Shown here in pieces: positions 8,811 to 18,243 of a stretch of 64,000 bases of DNA (within the stretch, counting starts at the first letter, position 1; each line of letters opens with the position of its first letter). The stretch is from Acidovorax sp. 106 (GTDB lineage Bacteria > Pseudomonadota > Gammaproteobacteria > Burkholderiales > Burkholderiaceae_C): the NCBI RefSeq assembly GCF_003663825.1, contig NZ_RCCC01000001.1, forward strand, positions 4,820,084-4,884,083, written 5' to 3'. The notes beneath the pieces are model-generated. The model had not been told where the DNA came from and did not search any database. It saw only the letters and a program-made list of their open reading frames with translations. Position numbers and translations under genes: made by a program.

Positions 8811-8956
8811 TCAGTTGGTCTGCAACAGTTGGTCCAGGATGGCGGGATGCTGTGGCCACAGGTGTCCACAAACCCTGCGAGCGCTGCGCGCTGGCGCGGC
8901 ATAGACGGAGCCCTCTGGATCAGCTGGGCTTGACTTCGATTACCGGCGGTAAGTGA
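8811..8956 (-). pseudogene. Degenerate gene tails downstream of acs
   Basis: On the minus strand 8811-8850 encodes HPAILDQLLQTN followed by a stop, strikingly like the acs C-terminus [13 protein letters not shown] second tail, ending HLPPVIEVKPS and a stop, reads through 8927-8956. Neither has a start codon or open frame long enough to be a gene. The flanking GCGCTGCGCGCTGGCGC occurs twice (near 8881 and 9019), which suggests short duplications. I read the region as relics of gene 3' ends, with limited confidence. Confidence 0.35.
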
Positions 8957-9056
8957 TCGGCCCGAGTTTTGTGGTCACGTCACATCGCTGCGCGATATGA
9001 GTGCCCCAAGCTCCGCAAGCGCTGCGCGCTGGCGCCGTTGTACGGCGCCTCCTGGA

Positions 9057-11051
9057 TCAATTGGCCTTGGCCAATTGATCCAGAATTGCGGGGTTTTCCA
9101 GCGTGCTGGTGTCCTGCGTGATCGCCTCGCCCTTGGCAATGCTGCGCAGCAGGCGGCGCATGATCTTGCCGCTGCGGGTCTTGGGCAGGTTGTCGCCGAA
9201 ACGGATGTCCTTGGGCTTGGCGATGGGACCAATCTCCTTGGCCACCCAGTTGCGCAGTTCGTTGGCGATCTGCTTGGCCTCTTCGCCCGTAGGGCGCGAG
9301 CGCTTGAGCACCACAAACGCGCAGATGGCCTCGCCGGTCACGTCGTCGGGACGGCCCACCACGGCGGCTTCGGCCACCAGGTCGGTCTTGGACACCAAGG
9401 CCGATTCGATCTCCATCGTGCCCATGCGGTGGCCCGACACGTTCAGCACGTCGTCGATGCGGCCGGTGATGCGGAAGTAGCCGCGGTCCGCACTGCGCAC
9501 CGCGCCATCACCCGCCAGATAGTAGCCCTTGAGTTCTTCGGGGAAGTAGCTCTTTTTGAAGCGCTCGGGGTCGTTCCAGATCGTGCGGATCATGCTGGGC
9601 CAGGGGCGCTTGATTACCAAAATACCGCCCGTCCCATTGGGAATGTCGTTCCCCATTTCGTCCACGATGGCGGCGGTGATGCCCGGCAGAGGCAACGTAC
9701 AGCTGCCGGGCACCAGGGGCGTGGCACCAGGCAGCGGGGTGATGACGTGCCCACCGGTCTCGGTCTGCCAGAAGGTGTCCACGATGGGGCAACGCTCGCC
9801 GCCGACGTTCTTGTGGTACCACATCCAGGCTTCGGGGTTGATGGGTTCGCCAACGCTACCCAGAATGCGCAGGCTCGACAGATCAGAGCGCGCAGGGTGC
9901 ACTGCCTCGTCGGCTTCGGCCGCTTTGATGAGCGAGCGAATGGCCGTAGGGGCGGTGTAGAAGATGGTGCACTTGTGGCGCTCGATCATCTGCCAGAAGC
10001 GGCCCGCGTTCGGGAAGGTGGGAATGCCTTCAAAGATGATCTGCGTGGCGCCTGCCGCCAGCGGGCCGTAGGCGACGTAGGTGTGGCCTGTGATCCAGCC
10101 GATGTCGGCCGTGCACCAGAACACGTCGTCCGCACGCAGGTCAAACGTCCAGTCCATGGTCATCTTGGCCCACAGCAGGTAGCCGCCGGTGCTGTGCTGC
10201 ACGCCCTTGGGCTTGCCGGTGGAGCCGCTGGTGTAGAGGATGAACAGCGGGTGCTCAGCCCCCACAGCCACAGGGGCACATTCGGTGCTTTGTCCTGCCA
10301 GTGCTTCGGCAAAGGTCTTGTCGCGCCCGGCCACCATGTTGCAGGCCGTGGCCGTGCGCTGGTACACAAACACATTGCGAATGGTGTCGCAGCCGCCCAT
10401 GGCCAGGGCTTCGTCGATGATGGATTTGAGGGGCAGTTCCTTGCCACCACGCATCTGGTAGTTGGCGGTGATGACAGCCACGGCACCAGCGTCGATGATG
10501 CGCTCGTGCACGGCCTTGGCGCTGAAGCCGCCAAACACCACACTGTGCGTAGCACCGATGCGGGCGCAGGCCTGCATGGCGATCACGCCCTCGATGGTCA
10601 TGGGCATGTAGATCAGCACGCGGTCGCCCTTGGCTACGCCATGGGCCTTGAGCGCGTTGGCGAACTGGCTCACGCGGGCCAGTAGCTCTTTGTAGGTGAT
10701 CTTGGTGACGGTGCCGTCATCGGCTTCGAAGACGATGGCCGTCTTATTTTCCGTGGGCGTGCCAATGTGCTTGTCCAGGCAATTGGCGCTGGCGTTTAAC
10801 TCGCCATCGTCAAACCAGCGGAAGAACGGGGCATTGGACTCGTCCAGCGTGCGGGTGAAAGGCTTTGACCACTGCACATTGGCACGCGCCTGCTTGGCCC
10901 AGAAGCCTTCGAAATCGGTTTCGGCTTCTTTGCACAGCGCCTCATAACCGGCCATGCCGGAAATGCGCGCCGCCTTGACGATGACGTCGGACGGTGGAAA
11001 CACGCGGTTTTCAACCAACACAGACTCGATCGCGGATGTTGATGCACTCAT
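9057..11051 (-). CDS. acs: Acetyl-CoA synthetase (AMP-forming)
   Basis: 664 residues, about standard. It activates acetate to acetyl-CoA through acetyl-AMP. The adenylate-forming P-loop [17 protein letters not shown], the [10 protein letters not shown] motif, and the [14 protein letters not shown] hinge motif are all intact. The C-terminal TRSGKIMRR contains Lys629, the site acetylated in homologues to switch activity off. The ATG at 11051 follows CCAGGAGACAACACC, a strong ribosome-binding site. It diverges from the YqhA-type gene over a 175-base promoter region. The 3' end adjoins apparent duplicates of its own terminal codons. Confidence 0.97.
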   Translation of the reverse strand: MSASTSAIESVLVENRVFPPSDVIVKAARISGMAGYEALCKEAETDFEGFWAKQARANVQWSKPFTRTLDESNAPFFRWFDDGELNASANCLDKHIGTPTENKTAIVFEADDGTVTKITYKELLARVSQFANALKAHGVAKGDRVLIYMPMTIEGVIAMQACARIGATHSVVFGGFSAKAVHERIIDAGAVAVITANYQMRGGKELPLKSIIDEALAMGGCDTIRNVFVYQRTATACNMVAGRDKTFAEALAGQSTECAPVAVGAEHPLFILYTSGSTGKPKGVQHSTGGYLLWAKMTMDWTFDLRADDVFWCTADIGWITGHTYVAYGPLAAGATQIIFEGIPTFPNAGRFWQMIERHKCTIFYTAPTAIRSLIKAAEADEAVHPARSDLSSLRILGSVGEPINPEAWMWYHKNVGGERCPIVDTFWQTETGGHVITPLPGATPLVPGSCTLPLPGITAAIVDEMGNDIPNGTGGILVIKRPWPSMIRTIWNDPERFKKSYFPEELKGYYLAGDGAVRSADRGYFRITGRIDDVLNVSGHRMGTMEIESALVSKTDLVAEAAVVGRPDDVTGEAICAFVVLKRSRPTGEEAKQIANELRNWVAKEIGPIAKPKDIRFGDNLPKTRSGKIMRRLLRSIAKGEAITQDTSTLENPAILDQLAKAN

Positions 11052-11226
11052 GGTGTTGTCTCCTGGGTCATTGGAATAAGAATTGGCAGCTACTGTCTTC
11101 TGCGGCACTTACATGCTACTGACTTGCCAGGGCAGATCCGGGTTGGGGTTAGCCCTTGGTTGTGAGGGCTGTCACGGCTCGCCCCTAGAATCGCGCGGTT
11201 TCTTCCTTCACCCTACGCAGGCAAGC

Positions 11227-11826
11227 ATGTCCACCCAAAAGCCAAAAAATAACGCGCCATTGCGCCCCCTAGCTTCCATTATTTTTGCCAGCCGCTGGCT
11301 ACAGCTGCCCCTGTACCTGGGATTGATTCTGGCGCAGGCGGTGTATGTCTTCCATTTCTGGGTGGAACTGGTCCACCTGGTGGAAGCCGCCTTTGGCAAC
11401 ACCGCTGCCCTCAAGCAACTGGTCACCAGCATTGGCTACAAGAGTGACTTTGAGGTCACGGCGCTCAACGAAACCATCATCATGCTGGTGGTACTGGCGC
11501 TGATTGACGTGGTGATGATCTCCAACCTGCTCATCATGGTGATTGTGGGTGGCTACGAAACTTTCGTATCGCGCTTGCACCTGGAAGAGCATCCAGACCA
11601 GCCCGAATGGCTGAGCCACGTGAACGCCTCGGTGCTCAAAGTGAAGTTGGCCACGGCGATCATCGGTATCAGCTCCATCCACCTGCTCAAGACCTTCATC
11701 AACGCGGCCAACTATGACCTCAAGGTACTGATGTGGCAAACCATCATCCATGTGGCATTTTTGTTGAGCGCCTTGGCCATTGCGTGGACGGATCGCTTGA
11801 TGTCCCACTCCGGCGATAAGCACTGA
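11227..11826 (+). CDS. YqhA / UPF0114 family membrane protein
   Basis: 199 residues with three to four hydrophobic helices (about 21-45, 77-105, 130-150 and 165-185). It contains the family-typical FVSRL and VKLATAIIGISSIHLLKTF stretches. UPF0114 proteins are inner-membrane proteins of unknown function. The ATG at 11227 was chosen since the upstream in-frame extension lacks similarity and overlaps the acs promoter region. No operon partner: fumC converges on it. Confidence 0.88.
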   Translation: MSTQKPKNNAPLRPLASIIFASRWLQLPLYLGLILAQAVYVFHFWVELVHLVEAAFGNTAALKQLVTSIGYKSDFEVTALNETIIMLVVLALIDVVMISNLLIMVIVGGYETFVSRLHLEEHPDQPEWLSHVNASVLKVKLATAIIGISSIHLLKTFINAANYDLKVLMWQTIIHVAFLLSALAIAWTDRLMSHSGDKH

Positions 11827-11892
11827 CAGCTCGTCCAACTTTGCTTTCGGGAAGGCATGCATGCTGACCAAGCCAGCAGCCGACCCGATACG

Positions 11893-13296
11893 TCACACCA
11901 TGCTGCGCGGCACCACCCAGGCATCAAACTCCTGGGCCGTGACATAGCCGGAGGCCAGCGCGGCCTCTCGCAAGCTGATTCCGTCCTTGTGCGCCGCCTT
12001 GGCAATGGCTGCGGCCTTGTCGTAACCGATGTGGGGGTTAAGCGCAGTCACCAGCATCAGCGACTGCTCGACCAACGCTTCTATCCGCTCATGGTTAGGC
12101 TCTATGCCGCAGGCGCAATGCTTGTCAAAACTGACCATGCCGTCGGCCAGCAGGCGAACACTCTGCAAAAAGTTGTGGATCACCATGGGACGGAACACAT
12201 TGAGCTCGAAATTGCCCGATGCCCCGCCCACCCCAACCGCCACATCGTTGCCCATGACCTGAGCGCAGAGCATGGTCAAGGCCTCGCACTGCGTCGGGTT
12301 CACCTTGCCCGGCATGATGGATGAACCCGGCTCGTTTTCGGGGATGGATATCTCGCCCAGCCCGCTGCGCGGACCACTGGCCAGCCAACGCACGTCATTG
12401 GCAATCTTCATCAGGCTGGCCGCTAGCCCCTTCAGCGCACCATGGGCCTGCACCAGCGCGTCGCAGCTGGCCAGGGCTTCAAACTTGTTGGGGGCCGTCA
12501 CCAGGTTCAACCCGGTCAAGTCAGCCAGCTCTTTGGCCACCGCCTGCGCGTAGCCTGCGGGGGCATTCAAGCCAGTACCCACGGCCGTGCCGCCCAAGGC
12601 CAGCTCACACAAATGGGGCAGCGCCGCGCGAACATGGCGCTCGGAATGCTCCAGCTGCGCCACCCATCCCGACACCTCTTGCCCCAATGTGAGCGGGGTT
12701 GCATCCTGCAAGTGCGTGCGACCAATTTTCACGATGTCCGCAAACGCCTCGGCCTTGGCGGCCAACGTCATGCGCAGCGCATGCAGGGCTGGTAGCAATT
12801 TGTGAATCAGTGCATCCACTGCAGCCAGGTGCATCGCGGTAGGGAAAACGTCGTTGCTCGACTGGCTCTTGTTCACATCGTCGTTGGGGTGCACCAGCCG
12901 CCCTTCCCCACGCGGGCCGCTGAGCAACTCGCTCGCCCGGTTGGCAAGCACCTCATTCATGTTCATGTTGGTCTGGGTGCCCGACCCGGTTTGCCACACC
13001 ACCAGCGGAAACTCCTCTTCGTGCGCACCGGCCATCACTTCATCGCACGCCGCCACGATGGCCGTGGTGCGTGTGGCATCCAGCAAACCCAAGCTATGGT
13101 TCACATACGCACTTGCACGCTTGACCTGGGCCAGCGCCCGGATGAGCTCAGGGGCCATGCGCTCGCCCGAGATGGCAAAGTGCTGCAATGAGCGTTGGGT
13201 TTGCGCCCCCCACAACCGCCGTGCAGGCACGTCGATGGGGCCAAAAGTGTCGCGTTCCGTGCGGTAGGCCGATGCTTTGCCGTTGTGCAGTGTCAT
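11893..13296 (-). CDS. fumC: Class II fumarate hydratase
   Basis: 467 residues, the normal length. This iron-free homotetramer reversibly hydrates fumarate to L-malate in the TCA cycle. Family motifs are [27 protein letters not shown] and the signature [11 protein letters not shown] whose serine is the catalytic base. A class I fumarase lies divergently 178 bases upstream, giving an iron-independent and an iron-sulfur isoenzyme side by side. In other bacteria FumC replaces the Fe-S enzyme under oxidative stress or iron limitation. Confidence 0.97.
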   Translation of the reverse strand: MTLHNGKASAYRTERDTFGPIDVPARRLWGAQTQRSLQHFAISGERMAPELIRALAQVKRASAYVNHSLGLLDATRTTAIVAACDEVMAGAHEEEFPLVVWQTGSGTQTNMNMNEVLANRASELLSGPRGEGRLVHPNDDVNKSQSSNDVFPTAMHLAAVDALIHKLLPALHALRMTLAAKAEAFADIVKIGRTHLQDATPLTLGQEVSGWVAQLEHSERHVRAALPHLCELALGGTAVGTGLNAPAGYAQAVAKELADLTGLNLVTAPNKFEALASCDALVQAHGALKGLAASLMKIANDVRWLASGPRSGLGEISIPENEPGSSIMPGKVNPTQCEALTMLCAQVMGNDVAVGVGGASGNFELNVFRPMVIHNFLQSVRLLADGMVSFDKHCACGIEPNHERIEALVEQSLMLVTALNPHIGYDKAAAIAKAAHKDGISLREAALASGYVTAQEFDAWVVPRSMV

Positions 13297-13474
13297 GTGC
13301 GTGATCCTGGCTTGCTAGTAAAGGACGGTACCCAGCATAACCAGTCCAATGCATGGCACACAAGCCCGCGGCTCAAAGCAGCCCCCAAGGCCACCAGACA
13401 ACCCTGACAGAACCACGCAAGCCCGCAGAGGGATAATCGAAGGCTGTCGATTTCATCCCCACAAACTTCCAGCC

Positions 13475-15043
13475 ATGACCACGACATCCATTCGCCAAGA
13501 AGACCTGATCGAATCCATTGCCGGCGCACTGCAGTACATCAGCTACTACCACCCCACCGACTACATCGCCCACCTGGCCCGCGCCTACGAGCGTGAAAAG
13601 AGTCCGGCAGCCAAGGATGCGATTGCGCAGATCCTGACCAACAGCAAGATGAGCGCCACCGGCCAGCGCCCCATCTGCCAGGACACCGGCATCGTCAACG
13701 TCTTCCTGAAAGTGGGCATGGACGTGCGCTGGGATGGCTTCACCGGAAGTCTAGACGACGCCATCAACGAAGGTGTGCGCCGTGGCTACAACCACCCTGA
13801 CAACACGCTGCGCGCCTCGGTCGTGGCCGACCCGCAGTTCGCACGCAAAAACACCAAGGACAACACCCCCGCCGTGATCTTCACCGAGATCGTGCCCGGC
13901 AACACCGTGGACATCACCGTGGCGGCCAAGGGTGGCGGCTCGGAGAACAAGTCCAAGATGTACATGCTCAACCCCGGCGACAACGTGGTGGACTGGGTGC
14001 TCAAGACTGTTCCCACCATGGGCGCTGGCTGGTGCCCGCCCGGCATGCTGGGCATCGGTATTGGCGGCACGGCCGAGAAGGCGGTGCTCATGGCCAAGGA
14101 AAGCCTGATGGACGACCTGGACATGTACGAACTGCAGGCCAAGGCCGAAGCCGCCAAGACCGGCGGCCCCGCACTCGATAAGGTCGAGGAGCTGCGCCTG
14201 GAGCTGTTTGAAAAGGTCAACGCCCTGGGCATCGGCGCGCAGGGCCTGGGCGGCCTGACCACTGTGCTGGACGTCAAGATCAAGATGTACCCCACGCACG
14301 CAGCCAGCAAGCCGATTGCGATGATCCCCAACTGTGCGGCCACGCGCCACGCGCATTTCGTGATGGACGGCTCAGGCCCCGTGTACCTCACGCCCCCCAG
14401 CCTGGACCTGTGGCCCAACGTGAACTGGGCGCCCGACTACAACAAGAGCAAGAAGGTCAACCTCGACACGCTGACCAAAGAAGAAGTGGCCAGCTGGAAG
14501 CCCGGCGACACGCTGCTGCTCAACGGCAAGATGCTGACCGGCCGCGATGCCGCGCACAAGCGCATCCAGGACATGCTGGCCAAGGGCGAGAAGCTGCCCG
14601 TGGACTTCACCAACCGCATCATTTACTACGTGGGCCCCGTGGACCCGGTGAAGAACGAGGCCGTGGGCCCTGCAGGCCCGACCACTGCCACACGCATGGA
14701 CGGGTTCACCGAGATGATGCTGGCCCAGACCGGCCTGATCGCCATGGTGGGCAAGGCCGAGCGCGGCCCGGTCGCCATCGAGGCCATCAAGAAGCACCAG
14801 AGCGCCTACCTCATGGCCGTGGGCGGCGCCGCCTACTTGGTCAGCAAGGCCATCAAGACCGCCAAGGTCGTGGGCTTTGCCGACCTTGGCATGGAAGCCA
14901 TCTATGAATTTGACGTGGTGGACATGCCCGTGACCGTGGCCGTGGATGCCGGCGGCACCAGTGCCCACATCACGGGCCCAGCCGAATGGCAAAAGCGCAT
15001 CGCCTCGGGCGAGTTCAAGGGCATTGAAGTAGCCGCAGCCTGA
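13475..15043 (+). CDS. fumA: Class I fumarate hydratase (Fe-S)
   Basis: 522 residues with both domains of class I fumarases fused (alpha part to about 300, beta part after about 340). Presumed [4Fe-4S] ligands are the cysteines in ICQDTG, GWCPPG and PNCAATRHAHF. C-terminal GAAYLVSKAIK and VDAGGTSAH are family motifs. It catalyses the same reaction as fumC but is oxygen- and iron-sensitive. The ATG at 13475 is chosen because the conserved N-terminus MTTTSIRQEDL begins there; the frame extends upstream over the divergent promoter. A terminator follows 50 bases after the stop. Confidence 0.95.
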   Translation: MTTTSIRQEDLIESIAGALQYISYYHPTDYIAHLARAYEREKSPAAKDAIAQILTNSKMSATGQRPICQDTGIVNVFLKVGMDVRWDGFTGSLDDAINEGVRRGYNHPDNTLRASVVADPQFARKNTKDNTPAVIFTEIVPGNTVDITVAAKGGGSENKSKMYMLNPGDNVVDWVLKTVPTMGAGWCPPGMLGIGIGGTAEKAVLMAKESLMDDLDMYELQAKAEAAKTGGPALDKVEELRLELFEKVNALGIGAQGLGGLTTVLDVKIKMYPTHAASKPIAMIPNCAATRHAHFVMDGSGPVYLTPPSLDLWPNVNWAPDYNKSKKVNLDTLTKEEVASWKPGDTLLLNGKMLTGRDAAHKRIQDMLAKGEKLPVDFTNRIIYYVGPVDPVKNEAVGPAGPTTATRMDGFTEMMLAQTGLIAMVGKAERGPVAIEAIKKHQSAYLMAVGGAAYLVSKAIKTAKVVGFADLGMEAIYEFDVVDMPVTVAVDAGGTSAHITGPAEWQKRIASGEFKGIEVAAA

Positions 15044-15096
15044 TGCCTTGGGCCGCCGGGGCACAACTTCACTGCGAGCCCTGAGAACGCCCCCCA

Positions 15097-15123
15097 CAAA
15101 ACCGCCTTCGGGCGGTTTTTTCA
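15097..15123 (+). terminator. Intrinsic terminator after class I fumarase gene
   Basis: AAAACCGCC-TTCG-GGCGGTTTTTT: an 8-9 bp stem, stable UUCG-type loop and U-run. Confidence 0.93.
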
Positions 15124-15226
15124 CATCCTTTCGACGGACTCGTGGACTGAAAACGGCACACCAGCGCAGCAGCCCCGTCTTTCCTACAATCCACGGCTTG
15201 TCTAACTGCCAGAGCTTGATTCCACG

Positions 15227-16120
15227 ATGCCGCAGTCCTCTTCCCCCATCGGTGTATTTGACAGCGGCGTCGGCGGGCTGAGCGTGCTGCGCATGCTGTT
15301 GGCAGCCATGCCCAACGAGCGGTTCGTGTACCTGGCCGACAGCGCCAACGCCCCCTATGGCGAGCGAGGCGATACGTTTGTGGCTGCTCGCACCCATGCC
15401 ATCACTCAATATTTGCGCGAAAAACACGATATCAAAGCACTGGTGGTGGCCTGCAATACCGCCACAGCAGCGGCCATTCATGAAGTGCGCAGCAGCCACC
15501 CGGACCTTCCCCTCGTCGGCCTGGAGCCCGCCATCAAGCCAGCTCTTGCAGTCACCAAGACGGGGCACGTGGGAGTGATCGGCACGCGGGGTACGCTCAG
15601 CAGCGCCAAATTCGGGAAGCTGATGGCCTCTCTGGCAGATCAGGCCCACTTTGTGGTGCAACCCTGTGATGGCCTGGCACACGCTGTGGAGCGCGGTGTG
15701 ACACTACCGGAGACTACGGCCAACAACGCCATCAACAGCACGGAAACTGGCGCACTTTGCGAGCGCTATGTGAATGGCATGGGCCCATTTGGCACCGCCG
15801 CCGGGCAGATGGACACCCTGGTGCTGGGCTGCACCCACTACATTTTTGTGGAGCACGAGTTGCGCGCACTAGTGGGGCCCGATGTCCGATTCATCGAAAC
15901 CGGTGAGCCGGTGGCGCGCCAGACACGGCGCCTGCTGGAGGCCGCAGGCTTGCTGCGCCAACCAACGCCATCAGACGACGGTGGCGAACCACAACCCCCC
16001 GCAGATGCAACCCCCCCGGTACAACTACTGACCACAGGCCCCGTGAGCATGCTGGAGGCCGCCGCCCAGCGTTGGCTCCAACTCCCAGCACATTGCTGTC
16101 GCACCGTATCAGTTCCCTGA
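15227..16120 (+). CDS. murI: Glutamate racemase
   Basis: 297 residues, slightly longer than average because of a Pro-rich linker (about 245-265) near the C-terminus. It interconverts L- and D-glutamate for peptidoglycan synthesis using two cysteines: Cys76 in VVACNTATAAA and Cys202 in LVLGCTHY. The N-terminal GVFDSGVGGLSVL substrate loop is intact. It stands alone between the fumarase terminator and a dispersed repeat. Confidence 0.96.
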   Translation: MPQSSSPIGVFDSGVGGLSVLRMLLAAMPNERFVYLADSANAPYGERGDTFVAARTHAITQYLREKHDIKALVVACNTATAAAIHEVRSSHPDLPLVGLEPAIKPALAVTKTGHVGVIGTRGTLSSAKFGKLMASLADQAHFVVQPCDGLAHAVERGVTLPETTANNAINSTETGALCERYVNGMGPFGTAAGQMDTLVLGCTHYIFVEHELRALVGPDVRFIETGEPVARQTRRLLEAAGLLRQPTPSDDGGEPQPPADATPPVQLLTTGPVSMLEAAAQRWLQLPAHCCRTVSVP

Positions 16121-16133
16121 TTTGTGATAAAAA

Positions 16134-16188
16134 ATGGAGGTAGCGCTTGAAATACAAGCGCAAACAGCTATTAAATCGATAGCAAATA
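16134..16188 (-). repeat. Dispersed double-hairpin repeat, copy 3
   Basis: Reverse orientation: GGAGGTAGCGCTTG..CAAGCGC palindrome followed by AGCTATT..GATAGC. It lies in the 86-base gap between convergent murI and the metallopeptidase gene, where it may also act as a terminator. Confidence 0.75.
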
Positions 16189-16206
16189 GCTACCCCGAAG
16201 CAGAAA

Positions 16207-16731
16207 TCACGCGGACTCAGTACCCCACAACCGTGTACCCGTGTTCTCCACATGCGTGAGGTACAGACGCAGATCAAACTCGTACTGGTGGTATTGCGGC
16301 TCCATGTGGGCGCACAGTTGGTAAAAAGCCTTGTCGTGCCCTTTTTCACGCAGGTGGGCCAGCTCATGGACCACAATCATGCGTAAAAACTCGTCTGGTG
16401 CCTGCTTGAACATCGACGCGATACGGATCTCATGCTTGGCAGCCAGTTTGCTGCCCTGCACGCGCGACACCGCCGTGTGCAAACCCAGGGCGTGCCGCAC
16501 TACGTGAATCTTGTTGTCAAAGAGAACCTTGTTGACCGTACCTGCGTTGCGCAGATAACGGGACTTGAGCTCTTGCACGTAGTCGTACAAAGCCTTGTCA
16601 CTGCGCACAGAGTGCGCCTGCGGATACTTGCGCTGCAACACTGACCCCAGTTGCCCTTGGGCCAACAGCTCACGCGCCTGGCCTTGAAGCTCTGCAGGGT
16701 AAGACCGCAGGTAGGGCAAATCAGGGATCAT
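16207..16731 (-). CDS. YgjP-like zinc metallopeptidase domain protein
   Basis: About 174 residues from the ATG at 16731. The zinc-binding HExxH motif VVHELAHLREKGHDKAFY and downstream H-rich AHMEPQYHQYEFDLRLYL are typical of the YgjP/DUF45 (WLM-like) metallopeptidase fold. The substrate is unknown. The frame is open 40 codons further upstream, but MIPDLPYLRSYP fits the family start best. DUF6806 lies upstream on the same strand, 123 bases away. Confidence 0.8.
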   Translation of the reverse strand: MIPDLPYLRSYPAELQGQARELLAQGQLGSVLQRKYPQAHSVRSDKALYDYVQELKSRYLRNAGTVNKVLFDNKIHVVRHALGLHTAVSRVQGSKLAAKHEIRIASMFKQAPDEFLRMIVVHELAHLREKGHDKAFYQLCAHMEPQYHQYEFDLRLYLTHVENTGTRLWGTESA

Positions 16732-16854
16732 TGGAAATATGGCGACCACAGGGTCGTTGAAGGGCACTTTGCAAGCCGACAACTTGTTCACATGAAGCCA
16801 TCGGCCGACAAAGGGCTGCGGGAGGAAGCAGAACCGCCCCCACCCGGGCAAGAC

Positions 16855-17487
16855 TCAGTGCAAATGGCGTGGGCGACGGCCACCGCCGCCGCCGTGGCCG
16901 CTGCCAGAGCCACCAGGGCCGCGCGGGGGCTTGCCAATTTCGAGCGAGTTGACCAGCGCATCGAAACGCTGGGTGAACAACTTGTCGATCTCGGCCACCA
17001 CGCCGCCAAGCTCAGCACCGTCAAAGTGGCGCTCCATCATGTTCACCACATCTTGCACCAGCAGATCACGCTGCACCTGCATGATGGCTGCGGGGGTAGG
17101 CCCCACGAACAGCATCACGAAGTCATCGCGCGACTCGGCACCATCTTGGCCTTCATCTTCTTCAAACTCAGCATCGTAGAAGGTCACCTCCAAGGCGGCC
17201 CCCATCTCGCAGAGCTCGTTCAAGCTCATGCACATCTCGTCCAAAGTCTGACGAAAGTCGTCATCGCCCCGCACCGTCCAGCAGATTTGCAGAAGATGCT
17301 CCTGTGCATCGAATTTGATGCCAGGCTCCTCTTCGTAAGCACTTGCAGCGCCGTCGGCCAAAGACCGAGCGCCGGAATATTTCCATAAAGGCTTCAAGGC
17401 ATCTTGGAGCTGGTCAAAACTGGCATCAGCACGCAGCTGCACCTGCCCGTGGACATGGATTTCGAAGGGAGCGTTGTAACTTGACAT
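16855..17487 (-). CDS. DUF6806 family protein
   Basis: 210 residues, acidic, with no signal peptide or membrane segment. The N-terminal MSSYNAPFEIHVHGQVQLRA and the acidic middle (EFEEDEGQDG) match a family I know as DUF6806 from Comamonadaceae; its function is unknown. The C-terminus is an unusual low-complexity Gly/Arg/His tail (GGSGSGHGGGGGRRPRHLH), which could bind metal or nucleic acid, but this is speculation. It begins 13 bases before tRNA-Leu on the same strand, so it may be co-transcribed with the tRNA cluster. Confidence 0.75.
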   Translation of the reverse strand: MSSYNAPFEIHVHGQVQLRADASFDQLQDALKPLWKYSGARSLADGAASAYEEEPGIKFDAQEHLLQICWTVRGDDDFRQTLDEMCMSLNELCEMGAALEVTFYDAEFEEDEGQDGAESRDDFVMLFVGPTPAAIMQVQRDLLVQDVVNMMERHFDGAELGGVVAEIDKLFTQRFDALVNSLEIGKPPRGPGGSGSGHGGGGGRRPRHLH

Positions 17488-17500
17488 GATTGAATCGTAA

Positions 17501-17593
17501 TGGTGCCCCGAGCCGGGGTCGAACCGGCACGCCCCTTTTCAGGAAAGCGGCGGATTTTAAGTCCGCAGTGTCTACCAATTTCACCATCGGGGC
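17501..17593 (-). tRNA. tRNA-Leu (anticodon TAA)
   Basis: Acceptor stem GCCCCGA/TCGGGGC with encoded ACCA. Anticodon loop CTTAAAA (anticodon TAA), a long variable arm as expected for tRNA-Leu, and T-loop GGTTCGACCCC are all visible on the minus strand. The last gene of a four-tRNA cluster. Confidence 0.96.
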
Positions 17594-17712
17594 GCCAGCT
17601 ACCGTATGCGCGATTGCATGGCAGCGTAACCCGGACGTCACCGCTAAGCAACGCCCCATCGAACAAGAGCAACGCAGCGACTACAAAACCAGCGCTGCCA
17701 CGCTGCACCAAG

Positions 17713-17741
17713 AAAAAAGGGAAGCCTAAGCTTCCCTTTTA
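17713..17741 (-). terminator. Intrinsic terminator after the downstream tRNA-Gly copy
   Basis: On the minus strand AAAAGGGAAGC pairs with GCTTCCCTTTTTT. It lies 5 bases past the tRNA-Gly 3' end. A nearly identical hairpin follows the other tRNA-Gly copy. Confidence 0.7.
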
Positions 17742-17745
17742 AATT

Positions 17746-17821
17746 TGGAGCGGGAAAAGAGTCTCGAACTCTCGACCTCAACCTTGGCAAGGTTGCGCTC
17801 TACCAACTGAGCTATTCCCGC
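17746..17821 (-). tRNA. tRNA-Gly (anticodon GCC), copy 1
   Basis: 76 nt with encoded CCA: acceptor GCGGGAA/TTCCCGC, anticodon stem CAACC-TTGCCAA-GGTTG (GCC), T-arm GAGTTCGAGACTC. Identical to the copy at 18085-18160. Confidence 0.97.
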
Positions 17822-17956
17822 ATTTTGCCTTCAACACAACAGTGCATCAGCAAGACTTAAATTATAATACAAAATTTTTGATCAACAAAAGAAAATCAAA
17901 AACTTTCCAACCGTCTGAAACAAGCTTTTGCTTATTTCAGCAAGTCAGCTGCATCC

Positions 17957-18030
17957 TGGAGGCGCGGTCCGGAGTCGAACCGGACTAACCGGATTTGCAA
18001 TCCGGGGCATAACCGCTTTGCTACCGCGCC
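17957..18030 (-). tRNA. tRNA-Cys (anticodon GCA)
   Basis: 74 nt with encoded CCA: acceptor GGCGCGG/CCGCGCC, anticodon arm CCGGA-TTGCAAA-TCCGG (GCA), T-arm TCCGGTTCGACTCCGGA. Confidence 0.97.
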
Positions 18031-18048
18031 AGAAACTACTGCCTTGGC

Positions 18049-18078
18049 AAAAAAGGGAAGCTTTTGCTTCCCTTTTTT
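18049..18078 (-). terminator. Intrinsic terminator after the upstream tRNA-Gly copy
   Basis: On the minus strand AAAAGGGAAGC-AAAA-GCTTCCCTTTTTT, 7 bases beyond the tRNA-Gly 3' end. It is a duplicate of the hairpin at 17713. Confidence 0.7.
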
Positions 18079-18084
18079 GGAAAT

Positions 18085-18160
18085 TGGAGCGGGAAAAGAG
18101 TCTCGAACTCTCGACCTCAACCTTGGCAAGGTTGCGCTCTACCAACTGAGCTATTCCCGC
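18085..18160 (-). tRNA. tRNA-Gly (anticodon GCC), copy 2
   Basis: Identical in sequence to the tRNA-Gly at 17746-17821. It is the first tRNA of the cluster, about 85 bases downstream of lon on the same strand. Confidence 0.97.
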
Positions 18161-18243
18161 ATTTACCGAAGCCTTACATTCTACAACGTCTGCTGCGATG
18201 AAGTGAATTGTAGCGCATATTTTGGCTGTTTTTGAAAAAATGT

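Noticed and set aside
8997..10685. 562-codon plus-strand frame opposite acs
   Set aside because: Antisense shadow of acs with no recognisable domain.
16855..16945. Possible short tandem repeat (GCCGCCGCC-rich)
   Set aside because: It is the codon pattern of the Gly/Arg/His-rich tail of the DUF6806 gene, not an independent repeat array.
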